The notes beneath the pieces are model-generated. The model did not search any database. It saw nothing but the letters and a program-made list of their open reading frames with translations, and was not told the origin of the DNA. Of a stretch of DNA of 64,000 bases, positions 41,735 through 53,200 are shown piece by piece. Positions within the stretch are counted from its first letter, which is position 1. Each line of letters opens with the position of its first letter. Location of the stretch: positions 62,001 through 126,000 of the forward strand of contig OZ025844.1 of assembly GCA_964019425.1 (NCBI GenBank). The letters run 5' to 3'. This stretch comes from Flectonema sp. DT1601 (lineage: Eukaryota > Euglenozoa > Diplonemea > Diplonemida > Diplonemidae). The position numbers and the translations under genes are program-made.

Positions 41735-43592
41735 CTACTTTATATCCTTACTTGCTCGTCTGCCGTAGCTCGCGGGAGAATGCGCTGCTGCAGTCAGGTC
41801 GCTCTCCAGAGATATGGCTTTCGGACCTCCAAGGTGGTGAGCAGCCTGTTTTTTATTTTATTAGTTCAGAAAGATATTCCTTATCTGTTCTATCCTAAAC
41901 CAATCGTGAGATATGAAGTATCAATACATACCCTCGATAACGAAGATGAAGAAACGCTGCCAACAGGGCTGGGCTGCCCAGAGTGACTAAGAGCAGGGGA
42001 GCAGCAGAGAGGGGGTGAAAGTGTTTTTTGACTTCCTGCAGCTGCCGCATCCTCAAAAGGGTGCTGCTTTCGAGGTGCAGTTTGTGAACGTGGCTGCGGA
42101 GGAGGACTCGGCGTTGACGGAGACGAAGCGATCTGATGAATATCAACTTCTGGGAATGGAGTATGAACAGCAGAACCATTTGTAGCACCGAGAGATCGTT
42201 CAGAACCTCTTCTTCCTATTTCATCAGCTGTTGATACGATTGGTTCAATAATTGAAAGGCTTCCACCTAATTGTAATTGAGAAAGATCTACTGGAAGACC
42301 TTCTCTCTTAGCCTTACGAACCATCTCTAGTTTAGCCAACATCTCTCGTTCCATTTTATCTGTCTCTTCTCTCATGATTCTGATGTCCGCTTCATGACGC
42401 GCACGAGCTAATTTGGCATCATTGACCATCTGCTTACTCAAGCGAGCAACTTCCGCTACTTGATTCCGCTTCGTGGCATTAAGAGATTCCTCTTGTTCTT
42501 TCCATTTTTCTTCGGTGGCTTTTAACTCTTCTGCTCTGCGAAGCGCTTCAAGTCGCTCTTTCTCCTCTTCGATTTGGCGAAGGTTGTCTCGTGCTTCTCG
42601 TTGCTTTGCTGATTCTTCCGCGCGGCGTTTTGCACCCTCAAGGTTGTTTTCTGCTTCTTTAACTTCCTGCTCAACCTCCTGACGCTTCTTTTCCATCCTT
42701 TTTTGAAACTTGCCGTCCTGATCTTGATATATTTTCCCTTCACGTAAAAGCTTTTCTTTTTCCGCTCGTAGCTTCCTTCTCTCGACAGCCAGTTCCTTCA
42801 TAGATTCATCAGCTTCTCTTTCTTGGCTGGCTTTTTCTCGATTCCAAACCTCTTCTCGCTGCTTCCACATCATTTCCTCGTGTATCTTTCGCTGTCTTTC
42901 GGCATTCTCTTTGAATCGCTGAGCCTCTGCCTGCTCCTCTCTTCGCTTTCTCTCCTTCTCAGCATTTAACAATCTCTCTCTTGCAGCCTGCATCGATCGT
43001 TCTTCTTCTTCACGAAGACGGGCTGCCTGTTCGGCCTCACGAATAGAGTTTATCTTATCCTTGGCAGCAGCATCTGCTTTCGTCTGATCTGCAACCTTAC
43101 TCTGTGGATATTTTGATTACTATTTAATGTAAATTGGAAGAATAAAAGCTGCAATCACTCGTAAAATATAAATTACAATACCTTGTACCAGTCTGAAAAG
43201 TTCATATTAGCAGCGTTAAATGCTTCCTCCTGCTTGCGCTGTGTAGCTTCGGATTCGTTGCGGCGGCGTTGGACTTCTTCGAAGAATCTCGGATTTCTCC
43301 AGTAAGCGGTAGAAGTGTTTGGGGTTGGAGAATCTGAATTATTATAATCTTGTTGTCCTGTTGGGGTTGGACATGCTTGGTTACTACTCATGTTATTATT
43401 GTCATACTCTGTGCGTGATTTCGGATTTACCAGTACCTCATAAGCTTCTGCTACCTGTTTAAACATAGTCTCCCCCTCAGGGTTCTTGTCTGGGTGTAAT
43501 TTCATCGCCATCTTCTTGAATGCTTTACGAATGTCTCCTTCGCTAGCTCCGCGTCGGACCTCCAGCAGGTCATAGTGAGAAGGTTGCGGCAT
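41735..43592 (-). CDS. J-domain (DnaJ-like) protein with long charged helix, three exons
   Basis: Exons 43592-43182, 43101-41932 and 41845-41735 join in phase 0 to 563 aa. Introns are GTATTG...CACAG (80 nt) and GTATGT...AACAG (86 nt). The J domain is residues 1-67 with H33-P-D35, the tripeptide that stimulates Hsp70 ATPase. An Asn/Ser/Pro linker and then a ~250-residue Glu/Arg/Lys-rich single helix or coiled coil follow ([20 protein letters not shown]). The tail is Ser/Pro-rich. Exon 3 adds 36 residues; if the last intron is retained a short alternative end of 13 codons results. Probably a co-chaperone tethered to a cytoskeletal or RNP structure (inference). Confidence 0.85.
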
Positions 43593-44791
43593 GCTTTGTT
43601 GTTGTGATACCGCTGCTGCCTATTCGGCAGTGCGTTGATGGATGGAAAAGGGAAGGAAAAGGAAAGCGGGGTCGGGGGGAAGAGAGAGAGAAGAACTGGA
43701 AGAAAAACGATTAGCTTAATAGTTTAATCAATCACGACACAACAACAATACAACAAGAGTAACCTCACGCATGACTTCGAGTCGCTATATCCTATTAATG
43801 AATTAATAATATGTCAACTGATTACACAGATAAATGTACCAAACTTCAAAATAGAAAAGAGCCAGTGCGGACGTGGTAGGGGAGAGACACTTCTCAACCG
43901 CCATTCTTAAGTAGACGTTCGAACAATTAGGGCAGCAGGGAATGTTTTGCGAATTGTTGTCACCAGGCATTGGGTATATTTTTGTTTTTTTTCAAAAAAA
44001 ACGGGAAAAAAAGTTACAAGTTTTTCTGTTTTTTTTTTTTTTTTTTTTTTTTTTTTTCCTTTCCTTTGCTTTTTTTTTTTTTTTTTTTTCCCCCCTTGTA
44101 TTTTTCAAAAAAAAAAAAAAAAAAAATGCTTGCCATATTTGCTGATTCTTGGCTATCTCACACAAAACATAAAACTAGAAAGAATTAACACAATCACACA
44201 AATAGAAGTGATCCTATCATCCAAACAGAATGAGAGCACTAAAATAAATCAGTGAGATCTCGACTGAATACAGTCCAGTAGAATAAATAAAAAACGCTAA
44301 TGCTTTGGGTAGTATGGTTATTCAATAACAAGAAAAAGTCATGTCAGAGAGCTAGGACGGTGACTTTAAATCTTAAAATATATTTTAATTTTTTTTCTTC
44401 CCCCCTTTTTTTAAAGCAAAATTTGCTAAAAAAAAGCGAGAAAAAAAAAAAAGAAAAAAAACGCGCCATGACACAGCGCCGAAAAAAACGAAAACAAAAA
44501 CCTATAAAGGTAGAAAATCAGAAAGGACAAAAAAAAAATCGTAAGTTAAACGATTAATTATATACAATAATACTAATCAACAATGTATCCCTAATACAGT
44601 CTTCAGAACGCGTTGATATCGAATAACACAGTAAGTAAACCCTCGTAGGGATGGATAACGCACAAGACGCAAGTATAATTGCAACGAGATATCGTTGGCA
44701 AAAAAAAGGGAACGAGAAAAAAAAAAAAAAATGATGTGTATTCGTTTTTTTTTTTTTTTTTTTCAATAAAAAAATTGTGTACTACCTTTAC

Positions 44792-44823
<32 letters not shown>

Positions 44824-45272
44824 AATCAGACTGACAGTCCCTTCCGTGTTACAAGGTAAATAGGGGAAGGTCGCTAACACTCTAAACTACATATAAATGA
44901 AAATATAAAAAAAAAATGTATTTGAATGAAATAAATAAAGAAAATACTTTTATATTATTATATTTATTCTTTTTAGTTTTTGTTGTAACCACGACAGAGA
45001 GCTATCCGAACAAATATCCTCCTCTGACCCTCTTGATTTAGTGTTTAACAAAGTGCTATAAGAATATATAAGGCTAAACTAAGGTCACGAAAAGCTTTAT
45101 TTATGCGCAAGCGGAATACAAACGGTATGTTGACAGATATAAAAACATGTTATAATTGTGCTTAATATTAGTCAATAAAAAATAAAAGAGATACACGGCT
45201 ACATTTTCAAACTCCTTTGGAGATAAAAATCTCAACAATCGCTTTTGTTTAAAAAAAAAAAAATATATATAA
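43593..45272. other. Gene-poor A/T-homopolymer region
   Basis: Upstream of the J-domain gene the coding strand has CTTCCCTTTTCCATCC... followed by AG, a possible acceptor. The rest holds T runs at ~44031-44057 and ~44071-44089, A runs at ~44108-44126 and ~44792-44822, and no convincing coding frame. Confidence 0.5.
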
Positions 45273-45281
45273 AAAAATAAA

Positions 45282-45328
45282 GGGAAAACCTCTAATTCAA
45301 CAAAAATAGTTTGCGAAATCGCCAACTC
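45282..45328. repeat. Left terminal inverted repeat, copy 1
   Basis: Pairs with 46449-46495 over 47 bp with two mismatches. Inner end reads GCGAAATCGCCAACTC. Weaker similarity continues a few bases inward. Confidence 0.9.
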
Positions 45329-45339
45329 CCTACAAAAAA

Positions 45340-45372
45340 AAGTTGTCCACCAGGACTCGAACTTGACCCAGA
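45340..45372 (-). other. tRNA-like B box with T-run, left end of copy 1
   Basis: On the minus strand AGTTCGAGTCCTGG matches the Pol III B box (GGTTCGANTCC). It is followed by TGGACAACTTTTTTTT, i.e. a tRNA-like 3' end and a Pol III terminator-like T run. No complete tRNA fold is visible upstream. Confidence 0.45.
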
Positions 45373-45432
45373 AATTTGGCTTGCGGCGGGTTTTTTGTTT
45401 TTTAGCCTACCAAGCGGGAAGAGTGCAAGGGT

Positions 45433-45469
45433 GGCTTGCGTCCGCCAAATTCTTGGCGGGACGCAAGCC
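45433..45469. repeat. Strong hairpin in copy 1
   Basis: A 16-bp stem (left arm starts GGCTTGCGTCC, right arm ends GGGACGCAAGCC) with a 4-nt loop and one bulged G. Adjacent C and G runs at 45468-45494 could pair as a second stem. The same hairpin is kept in copy 2 at about 57679-57715. Confidence 0.8.
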
Positions 45470-45553
45470 CCCCCAACCCCCCCAAGGGGGGGGGGAGCCC
45501 CTAATAAAAGCCCGCCTGTTCCGTACAAAGTCCAACTTGAAAAAACAAATTTG

Positions 45554-45559
45554 CAACTG

Positions 45560-45591
<32 letters not shown>

Positions 45592-45955
45592 TTCTAATCA
45601 AAGACGCGCATGAATGGACTAATGAGATTCCTTCTGTCCCTACCTACTATCTGGCGAACAGCAGTCAAGGGAACGGACTTGAAACTGTCAGCGGGGAAAG
45701 AAGACCCTGTTGAGTTTGACTCTAGTCTGACTTTGTGCAGTGACATAGGGGGTGTAGTTATAGGTGGGAGGTTTACCAACAATGAAATACCACTACTCTT
45801 ATCGTCGCTTTACTTATCCAATGATGGGGGAACGGCAGCTGCCTCTTCGGAGGTTAGGGTTTCGGACTCGTAGCTTTTCCGATTCCAGCGACAAACGGGC
45901 TTCGGCTCGACCCCTCGTTTGGAGACACCAGTCAGGTGGGGAGTTTGGCTGGGAG
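45554..45955 (+). pseudogene. 28S rRNA fragment A (sense), copy 1
   Basis: Starts within the universal ACTCTCTTAAGGTAGCC and runs through eukaryotic LSU landmarks: GACGCGCATGAATGGA, CCCTACCTACTATCTGGCGA, GGGGAAAGAAGACCCTGTTG, GAAATACCACTACTCTTATC, and finally GTCAGGTGGGGAGTTTGGC. The signatures are those of cytosolic 28S, not mitochondrial LSU. Both edges stop abruptly, so it is a fragment, not an rRNA gene. Confidence 0.9.
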
Positions 45956-45964
45956 GAGGGCCAC

Positions 45965-46110
45965 ATTGACGGCTTCTAAGTCACGAAACCTACATCAATG
46001 ATGAGGATCGTTAAGCCACATTTCTAAAGGTCAGGCTTTTACTAACGTGAGAATTTCTGTTCTCGATGGTTCGAATGTGTCTGACAAAAATTACCTAATT
46101 TGGAATGCTG
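45965..46110 (-). pseudogene. 28S rRNA fragment B (inverted), copy 1
   Basis: Read on the minus strand it contains CGAGAACAGAAATTCTC and then AGTAAAAGCC, and later GAAATGTGGCTTAACGATCC. These are diverged counterparts of the 28S stretch that normally follows fragment A (GAGAACAGAAATCTC..., GTAAAAGC..., AAGTGTGGCCTATCGATCC). It is therefore contiguous with A in a normal rRNA but flipped here. By-eye alignment. Confidence 0.65.
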
Positions 46111-46194
46111 CTTGAAGTCTGGTGAATTTTGGTTGGAGGTCTTAGTCTCACTGGTGAACTGCACAGTAACATTTTAAAGTGATCGATCACACGG

Positions 46195-46285
46195 GAGGGG
46201 TCTTGGTGATTTATTGCAACGGGAATATGTCTCAACTCGACCAGTGGGTGATCAATCCGCCCTTTGACTATGTTTTGGTCACATT
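46195..46285 (-). pseudogene. 28S rRNA fragment C (inverted), copy 1
   Basis: On the minus strand it reads GGATTGATCACCCACT, one mismatch from the conserved 28S GGATTGTTCACCCACT downstream of the peptidyl-transferase centre. Edges are uncertain. The intervening catalytic-centre segment is not seen. Confidence 0.5.
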
Positions 46286-46312
46286 TTCCGTCATTACGAA
46301 AAAGAGAAAAAA

Positions 46313-46387
46313 GGATGTCACGGGGTTCGAACCCGAGACCTCCGGGTCATGATTCGGCGGTCATAACCAATAAACCACCGGAGCTCC
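46313..46387 (-). pseudogene. tRNA-like sequence, right end of copy 1
   Basis: 75 nt, with a T arm CGGGTTCGAACCCCG (perfect B box), an A-box-like GGTTTATTGGTTATGACC D arm, and ends GGAGCTC/GACATCC that pair at 5 of 7 positions. The anticodon arm does not fold, so it is a tRNA relic or tRNA-derived Pol III promoter. CAT lies in the loop region. Copy 2 reads GGTCTACTGGTTATGACC here, slightly closer to a real D arm. Confidence 0.6.
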
Positions 46388-46448
46388 GAAAATTCTGAAA
46401 ATATTCCCGTCATGTTGGGTTGTTTCGAGCGGTTAAAATTTTTGTGAT

Positions 46449-46495
46449 GAGTTGGCGATTTCGCAAACTATTTTTGTGGAATTAGGGGTTTTCCC
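46449..46495. repeat. Right terminal inverted repeat, copy 1
   Basis: Reverse complement of the left end with two mismatches; followed directly by AAAAATAAA. Confidence 0.9.
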
Positions 46496-46791
46496 AAAAA
46501 TAAATAAATGCAAGTGATTTTCATTTCAGATAAAAAAGATAATGTAAAAAGTGAACCTTACGGATGGCTTTCAAAGGGTTTTTGGGAAGGAAAAATTCTT
46601 TTTTTTTTTAAAAGAAAAGTTATTACTCAGTTACTCAAATGCCATGTTAGTTCAAATGCATTCAAAAACGAGTACAGTAACGAAGTAAGAATTTTAAAAA
46701 AAAAAGGAGGGATAAAGCGAAGATTAAAAAATAGCAAATACCCTGTGACATTATCCCAATGTGAACCATAGGTTTAACAGTCACATGTGTG

Positions 46792-46827
<36 letters not shown>

Positions 46828-46884
46828 TTTGTTCAGAATTATCTTCTAATAACATGTCATGTGTTTATTAAAATTAGTTTTTCT

Positions 46885-46910
46885 TATTTTATTTTATTTT
46901 ATTTTATTTT
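46885..46910. repeat. (ATTTT)n microsatellite
   Basis: About five tandem ATTTT units. Confidence 0.9.
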
Positions 46911-47283
46911 CCTTCCCCCATTTTCTCATAAAGATTCCTCACACCCCTGAGTCTCATAAGTACTACAGGGAGAGAGGATCGTATTTTTGCTATCTTATTA
47001 TTCTGCTAAATAAATATGACTGTGCAAAGGTCTGATGCACTGGGCACTTCACTGCGGCGATAAACGATAAAATTATTAAAAAAAAAGAAAATAGGAAAGA
47101 CACGTCAGCAGTGACGACTATATCGGTGGGTGCAAATTACAACTTTGACAAGGGGGAAGACTGTGACAGTGTCAGTAAGCAAACATGACTCTGTTTCTAG
47201 TGCAGAAGAAAAACGTGTTTATGGAAGATGAACATGCAAGAATAAAAATATGACAAGTAGTATATTAAATTCGGCTACGTATG

Positions 47284-47303
47284 GCGCAATCGTACGATTG
47301 CGC
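47284..47303. repeat. Perfect 20-bp palindrome
   Basis: GCGCAATCGTACGATTGCGC, self-complementary with no spacer and GC-rich compared with the AT-rich desert around it. Confidence 0.9.
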
Positions 47304-48975
47304 AAATCGAAAGTACATAGTTGTTGTGGTGGTTTTTAAAACAATTTTCTTTCAAAAAAAAAAAAAAGCTGAATTATGAAAAAAAAAAAAAAAAATAGCA
47401 AAAAAGAAGAACAAATAATTGACCTTAAGTGACACTTCACGAAATTAAGCAATCAGTACAACGTCTAACTAGTGCATGTTAAATCATTGTTCTAGATAGA
47501 ATATTAGTTTTATTATAAGATAGCGCACTAAATCAAAATATATAAAAAAAGGTAGTTGAAGTTTAATCATCGCACTATTAAGTTAGTCCTCACTGACTGT
47601 GTTCCCAAGAATGCTCTCCAATGTGTCCCCTCTCCCCTGCGTATTTCCCAGATAGATCTTTTCGTACTTTAAATCCTCCCCGCACTAATATGAGCAGTGC
47701 CCAATGACCGAAAGGCAGGTAACGCGTGTAGACCACGTTAATTCTTGTCAACGTGTTCTACTAGTGCTTGCGAAGAACAAACCAAGGAGAGGATGCCACA
47801 GGCATGTTAGGAGAATCGCTTAAAATAGCCACAATATACACACATGAATAAAACTAACAGAGAAGCGGCACTTGTTTCAAATAGTTATTATCCTTCGCAA
47901 GTACTGTGTCCACAATAAACCAAATATCACAACGTGATTATGACAACACACTGTTGGAACCACGGAATACACCAATTCCAGAATGACAATTATGTTATTC
48001 TTTTTTTTTTCTTCTTTCAGCAAGATTCTACAGATAATACAAAACATGAACGACAATTATCATTATAACAGAAAATTCATAGAAATTAAAAGAACCAAAG
48101 AGGTCAGAAGGTAATCATTATACGGACAGTGAGAGTCCCACTGACTTGAAGACACCTAATTAATAAATTTATCCTTTCTTGATTTGCTGTCAAAGAGAGA
48201 TGTCTGTCAGAAGAATTTATGTAATGATTTTATTTTTATTTTAATTTTTAATTTTAATTTTTATTTTTTTTGGACAAAATGTCGGCGGAAGGGATGGAAG
48301 AGGAGAAAATCAAAAACAAATACTAAAATTGTGATTAAGGGGAAAGGATTTTCAAGGGAATAGAAAGCATAAATCAACAAAAAGAATATAGTCAGCCAAC
48401 TAACACGGAATGTAGGCAAAAAAATTGATACTGATCTCTTTCCCGCCTCTATTCCCTATATATAAAAAAGATATAAAAAAAAAGGATTCAGCTATACCAA
48501 AAAGGTGCCACAATCAGAGATCCTGACCACCGTAGAAGGTATCCTCCACAGAAAGAAAAAAAAACGGAATTTGCAACATGTTCTTTCTTCTTGTTTTTCT
48601 TTTTCAAGTCAACTCCGTGAAAAAAAAAAAACTCACGAAAATTTCAGTAATTTGGTACCGCATTCCGTGAGACTCTTGCTAGTGATAAACTACCACAGAT
48701 GTTTCGTCTACAGCTACTGAAGAAAGAAATAATTGCTAATGTATGTAAAAAAAAAGTAAAAAAAAATTAGGAATGAAAAAATAAAATAAAATGAAAAAGC
48801 AAACCGATGAAATGACAGCCTTGTTCAGATGTCGTACTCCCTTTTGTTGATAAACAACTATCAAAACTATTTATTTTTTTGTTTGTGAGCATCGAGTTAC
48901 AAAATCCTAATAAAGGAATAGTTTAGTTACGCTGCCCACAAATCTCTTTCTACCGAACAATTGGTTTGGTAGGTA

Positions 48976-49012
<37 letters not shown>

Positions 49013-49335
49013 GGAAGCTGAGTAAAATTGTAAACGGTAACTGGCACCGACACAATGTTCTCAACAGAATAAAAAAAAACCGTATAGAGAAGTATAATAA
49101 TAAGTGCGGAAGGAGCAGGAAGACTTGCGGGGTGTCAGTTGGTTCGGCACTGCCACAAGAAAGAAATAATGGAGATGACAATCTTATTAAACCAACTTAT
49201 ATAGAATCTCGACTACTAGGACCTATTCCCTGTTAGAGAACGGCACAAAAACTAAATCTATTCTCTCTTCAACAGAATCTCTTTAGTTCAAATCTTTGTT
49301 GGTTTAATAAAATTAATAAAAAAAAAGGGAAGTGG

Positions 49336-49370
<35 letters not shown>

Positions 49371-50238
49371 TAAAAATCGTTTTTTTTTTTTACAAAAATG
49401 AACAATCTTATAAAATATATCGTATCCAGCAGTCCAAAAGTATATTGCCATCAATGTAAGCATTCACACCAGCAGAGGAGCAGCGAATTAAAAAGGGTTC
49501 AAAATATCCACTTCTTCAAACGCCACAGGAGGAGAGATCATCACAGGTGTTAGTGTATTAGTTAAGCTCAACTCTGGCTGCTGTAAACCGCTCTTAACGA
49601 AAGGTATTTAATGGGTCAGAAAGACCGAAATACTCGACCAACAAGACTCACAAATTTGAAAAAGATATCAACACAAAACCTCGCAGAGTCTTGGACTGTT
49701 CTGGATTAGTGACTGAAAGGAGAAAAACTGAATTGCGGGTTAAGTACTGAGTAAAATAAAAAAAGAAAACGAAGATATCGTTGGGGTGTTTTTTTTTTCT
49801 TCTTTTTTTTTTTGTTGTTAAAAGAACAACTCACACACACAATAAAAGTGTTTTAAACCAGAAAAAAAATAAATATGAGAATCACACACGGTTGCCACTG
49901 TCCACAGAATAAATGCTACGACTACAATATCCAATCTGACTGCAATAATAAAAAGAAACCCACAGCCTATCAGGGAAGTACTGTTTATTAATTCAACCGT
50001 GAGGTGACAATGCTGGGGGGGGACCCCAACAAAACGACACGGAAGCAAGACAATGAGACTATCATAAAAGCATTCCTGGGAGCAACGAGAGTAACACAAC
50101 AAAGACAGACGGGTTGTTTCTTCTGATCTGCCTTACTTGATACCAACAACATGATGAGAAAGCGAGTGGCAAAAAACACTCAGCACTCCTGTCAACGGTC
50201 AGCAGCATTTCGTGCACAACAAACAGAGAACGAAAACC

Positions 50239-50283
<45 letters not shown>

Positions 50284-53200
50284 AAATAAAAATAAACATG
50301 AAGAAAAAAAAAAAAAAAAAGAATGAAAAAAAGAGGAAAACAATAATTATTTTATTAGGCTAATTCTTTCGCTCTGCAACGACGAAAGACGATGGGGTCA
50401 GGATTAGCTATATTCGTACAACAGTTAATAAACTTAACGTCATAAATTGGTGATAAAGAGAAAACCACGATACCCAGAGTACCTCAAAACAAGGAATCAC
50501 CTACCAGTAGCTCTCTATCATATTCAACGTATTTAGAGAACAAAAAAACGCAAGGAAGGAAGCATCTCGCAGTTTTCTCAGATGCAAAAATAAACAATAT
50601 AAAAAAAAAATATTTAAAACAACCTCAAACCACACAGTTTGTGGTGTTTCGTTACAGAAGTTGTTATGAAGATGATATAATAATAAAAAAAAAAAAAAAT
50701 AATAATAAAGAAAATCAAGACGTGAATAATAAAAGAACAGGGTAAAATAAAGAAATATGACTTTATTGGGGTCAGTGTTTTGTAATGTTGCGTGCTCACC
50801 TTTATTGATCACTTCAGGTCAGATCCCAAATTTTCATTTGCCTGCCCTTTCCTTTTCCCTTTGACATATATCACTCTCCCTGAGTACATAGTGCTCTTGC
50901 TCTTGAATTTGGAAATAGAAAAAAAATGGGAAAAAAAAAAGAGGTTGATGTCATTCTATTAAAATCATATTGCTGACACCATTCATTGGCTCTTTGATAG
51001 ATAATAATTATCTCTCGTGACCGCAGATTCCGAATTTAGTGGATTCGATGAAGAAATAAAAGGCAAAGCGCAACAATAAAAGGATTTACAACCATACACA
51101 CCGCGCTTGTTTTACTATGACTTTTTTTTTTTTTTTTTTAAACTTAAGCAGAACTTTTTTTTTGGCTTTGACTTAAAACCATACAGAAAATCGTAATATA
51201 ACACCCGTTTTGATGTTTTTTGTGCACGAAAACTGTGAACCGACTTAAACTGATAAAGTTGAAGGAGGTTTACGTGTGCTGTCAACACTCTTCTTCCTTA
51301 TGAGAAGAAACACATTCACATGAATAATTAAGCATACTCTAAGACGTCAATGTAAATCGAAAACCTAAAGGCCTTTTTTTTTTTTTTTTTTTGTACCGAC
51401 GTGGTGGGAGAAGAAACTACTCAGATTGAAAGCCTTTATTTCTTATGGTCATGATTTATTTTCCCCCCCGTGCGACAGGATTCTGTCTGCGTTTTCAACG
51501 AAATTTGAAAGGCTAATCTGAAATGGTTTTTTTTTAAATCGACAGGTACGAGTTGACGCTATTCGAAGTAAGCTAAGGTATTCTACAACACGAAAAATAA
51601 TAAAAATAAAGCCATCAAAAAAAAAAAACCCTTTTTTTTTTTTTTTTTTTTTGCAAATAAGGAAACGTATGTACAAAAATAACAACTACTACTATTCCCG
51701 CAAAATTAGATTGCTAATGAGATGCACGAAGAAAATGAAAACAAGAGTGCTGCTTGTGCTCGGCTGCTCGTCGCAGCAAAAAGTAGATTTCATCGAGCGG
51801 CAGCATTGATATGTAATCAAACAGAGCTGATAACAAATATTATGTTACTACCAGCTGCTTATTATTTCTCTTTTTCAAAAGTGATTTTGTTACTGCAGAA
51901 AGCGAACTCCATCTGACTAGTTATAGCTAGTCAAAAAGTTCTCACATGCAGAAGCATTTATAAAAGTGAGTTAAAAACACTAATAAATCACAACACGCAA
52001 ATCAAACGCAAAAAAGGGAAAGAATCGGTACGCAGAGGTGGGATGTGAGATTGGTTTTTTATGTCACGTCCCCCTTCCGATTCTGTCGACACACCGTCGA
52101 CACCCTTTTGGGTTCTTTTGCGTAAATAACAAAATTATAAAAAAAATAATAATTCCTTTTAAATAATTATTATATTAATATAACCAAGAAGAAAAATTAA
52201 AAAAAAAAAAAAAAAAAAAATTATTTTGCTCGTCACCGATGACATGAAGGCATTGGTCAAATTATGTACTTTTTTTTAAAAAAAAAAAAAAAGGAGGCGA
52301 CTAAAAATGATTTCACCATAATAAACGTGTTGATTATTGCGCAACTTCAACATAAGTGATTGAGTAAAAAAACCAAACACAACTATGAATAACAGTGACC
52401 TTGACATCCAAATAGCTCTCTACTCCTATTAGGTACTATTCGGAAAGTGCCTTAATAAAGCGTGAGAATACAACACTTCCTCGGAGTTATTTTCTTGGTA
52501 GATAAACTTATTGTAGCTTGTAAATGAGGAATTATGGTACAGCTTAGACCATGTTTTTTAACTTTTTAAAGTGCAACAGCACTACGCTACGCTTAGTTGT
52601 TTGAGTAGAATGAAAGAAAAAAGTAAATCGGGTGGAACCGATGCAAGTGTTTTGGTTAAACCCCAATACTGTTTTCTTTTTTTTATTTTTATTTGTTTAA
52701 ATAATTTGAGTTATTTCCTTTAGCGTGCACGATTTTTTTTAAAGACCGTTTTTTTTTTAAAGATTTTTTATAATTTGTGGGTATTATATTGCTGAATCCT
52801 GTTATGAGACTTTTGAATATTATTTTTGATCATTTGAGACATGGGAGTTGCTAGCTGGTTTTTTTTTTATTGTTTTCCTTTTTTTTTTTTAAATCTTCGT
52901 TGAATTGATTGCTGTTGATGGTTTTCTTTCTTTCTTTCTTTTTTTTTTTTTAAAAAAAGTTTTGTGGAGGGAAAAATGAAAGTTTATTAATTGAGGAAAA
53001 GGAACCAAAAAAACAGACGAAAGTGTATAAAAAAAACAGATTTGTCTGAGAGTAGGAGAAAACAATTGGCAACAAGGATAGCAAGTTCAGCTTTGGGATC
53101 TACTATGTACGGGGTTCGATTTTGTAAATAAAATCGAATGTATTGTATCTTAAACAACATAAACGATAATTTAACATTAGTTCCGAGATACAGTTGACTA

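Larger units (their letters stand above)
45282..46495. mobile_element. TIR element copy 1 carrying rearranged 28S rRNA and tRNA-like pieces
   Basis: 1,214 bp. The two ends are 47-bp inverted repeats (45282-45328 and 46449-46495) differing at two positions; outermost bases are GGGAAAACC. Both sides are flanked by AAAAATAAA (45273-45281 and 46496-46504), which looks like a 9-bp target duplication. Inside: a left tRNA-like B box, a 16-bp hairpin, a sense 28S block, two inverted 28S blocks and a right tRNA-like block. No transposase frame is present, so it would be non-autonomous. Long TIRs plus 9-bp duplication recall Mutator-like elements, but no family can be assigned. Confidence 0.8.

Noticed and set aside
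46035-46145. U5 snRNA-like GGCTTTTACTAAC with a later Sm-like AATTTTGG
   Set aside because: The segment is better explained as inverted 28S rRNA; the required stem around the loop does not form.
45554-46285. Working 28S rRNA gene or fragmented rRNA locus
   Set aside because: Blocks are partial, inverted and out of order, the catalytic-centre stretch is absent, and copy 2 lacks a conserved 22-bp segment.
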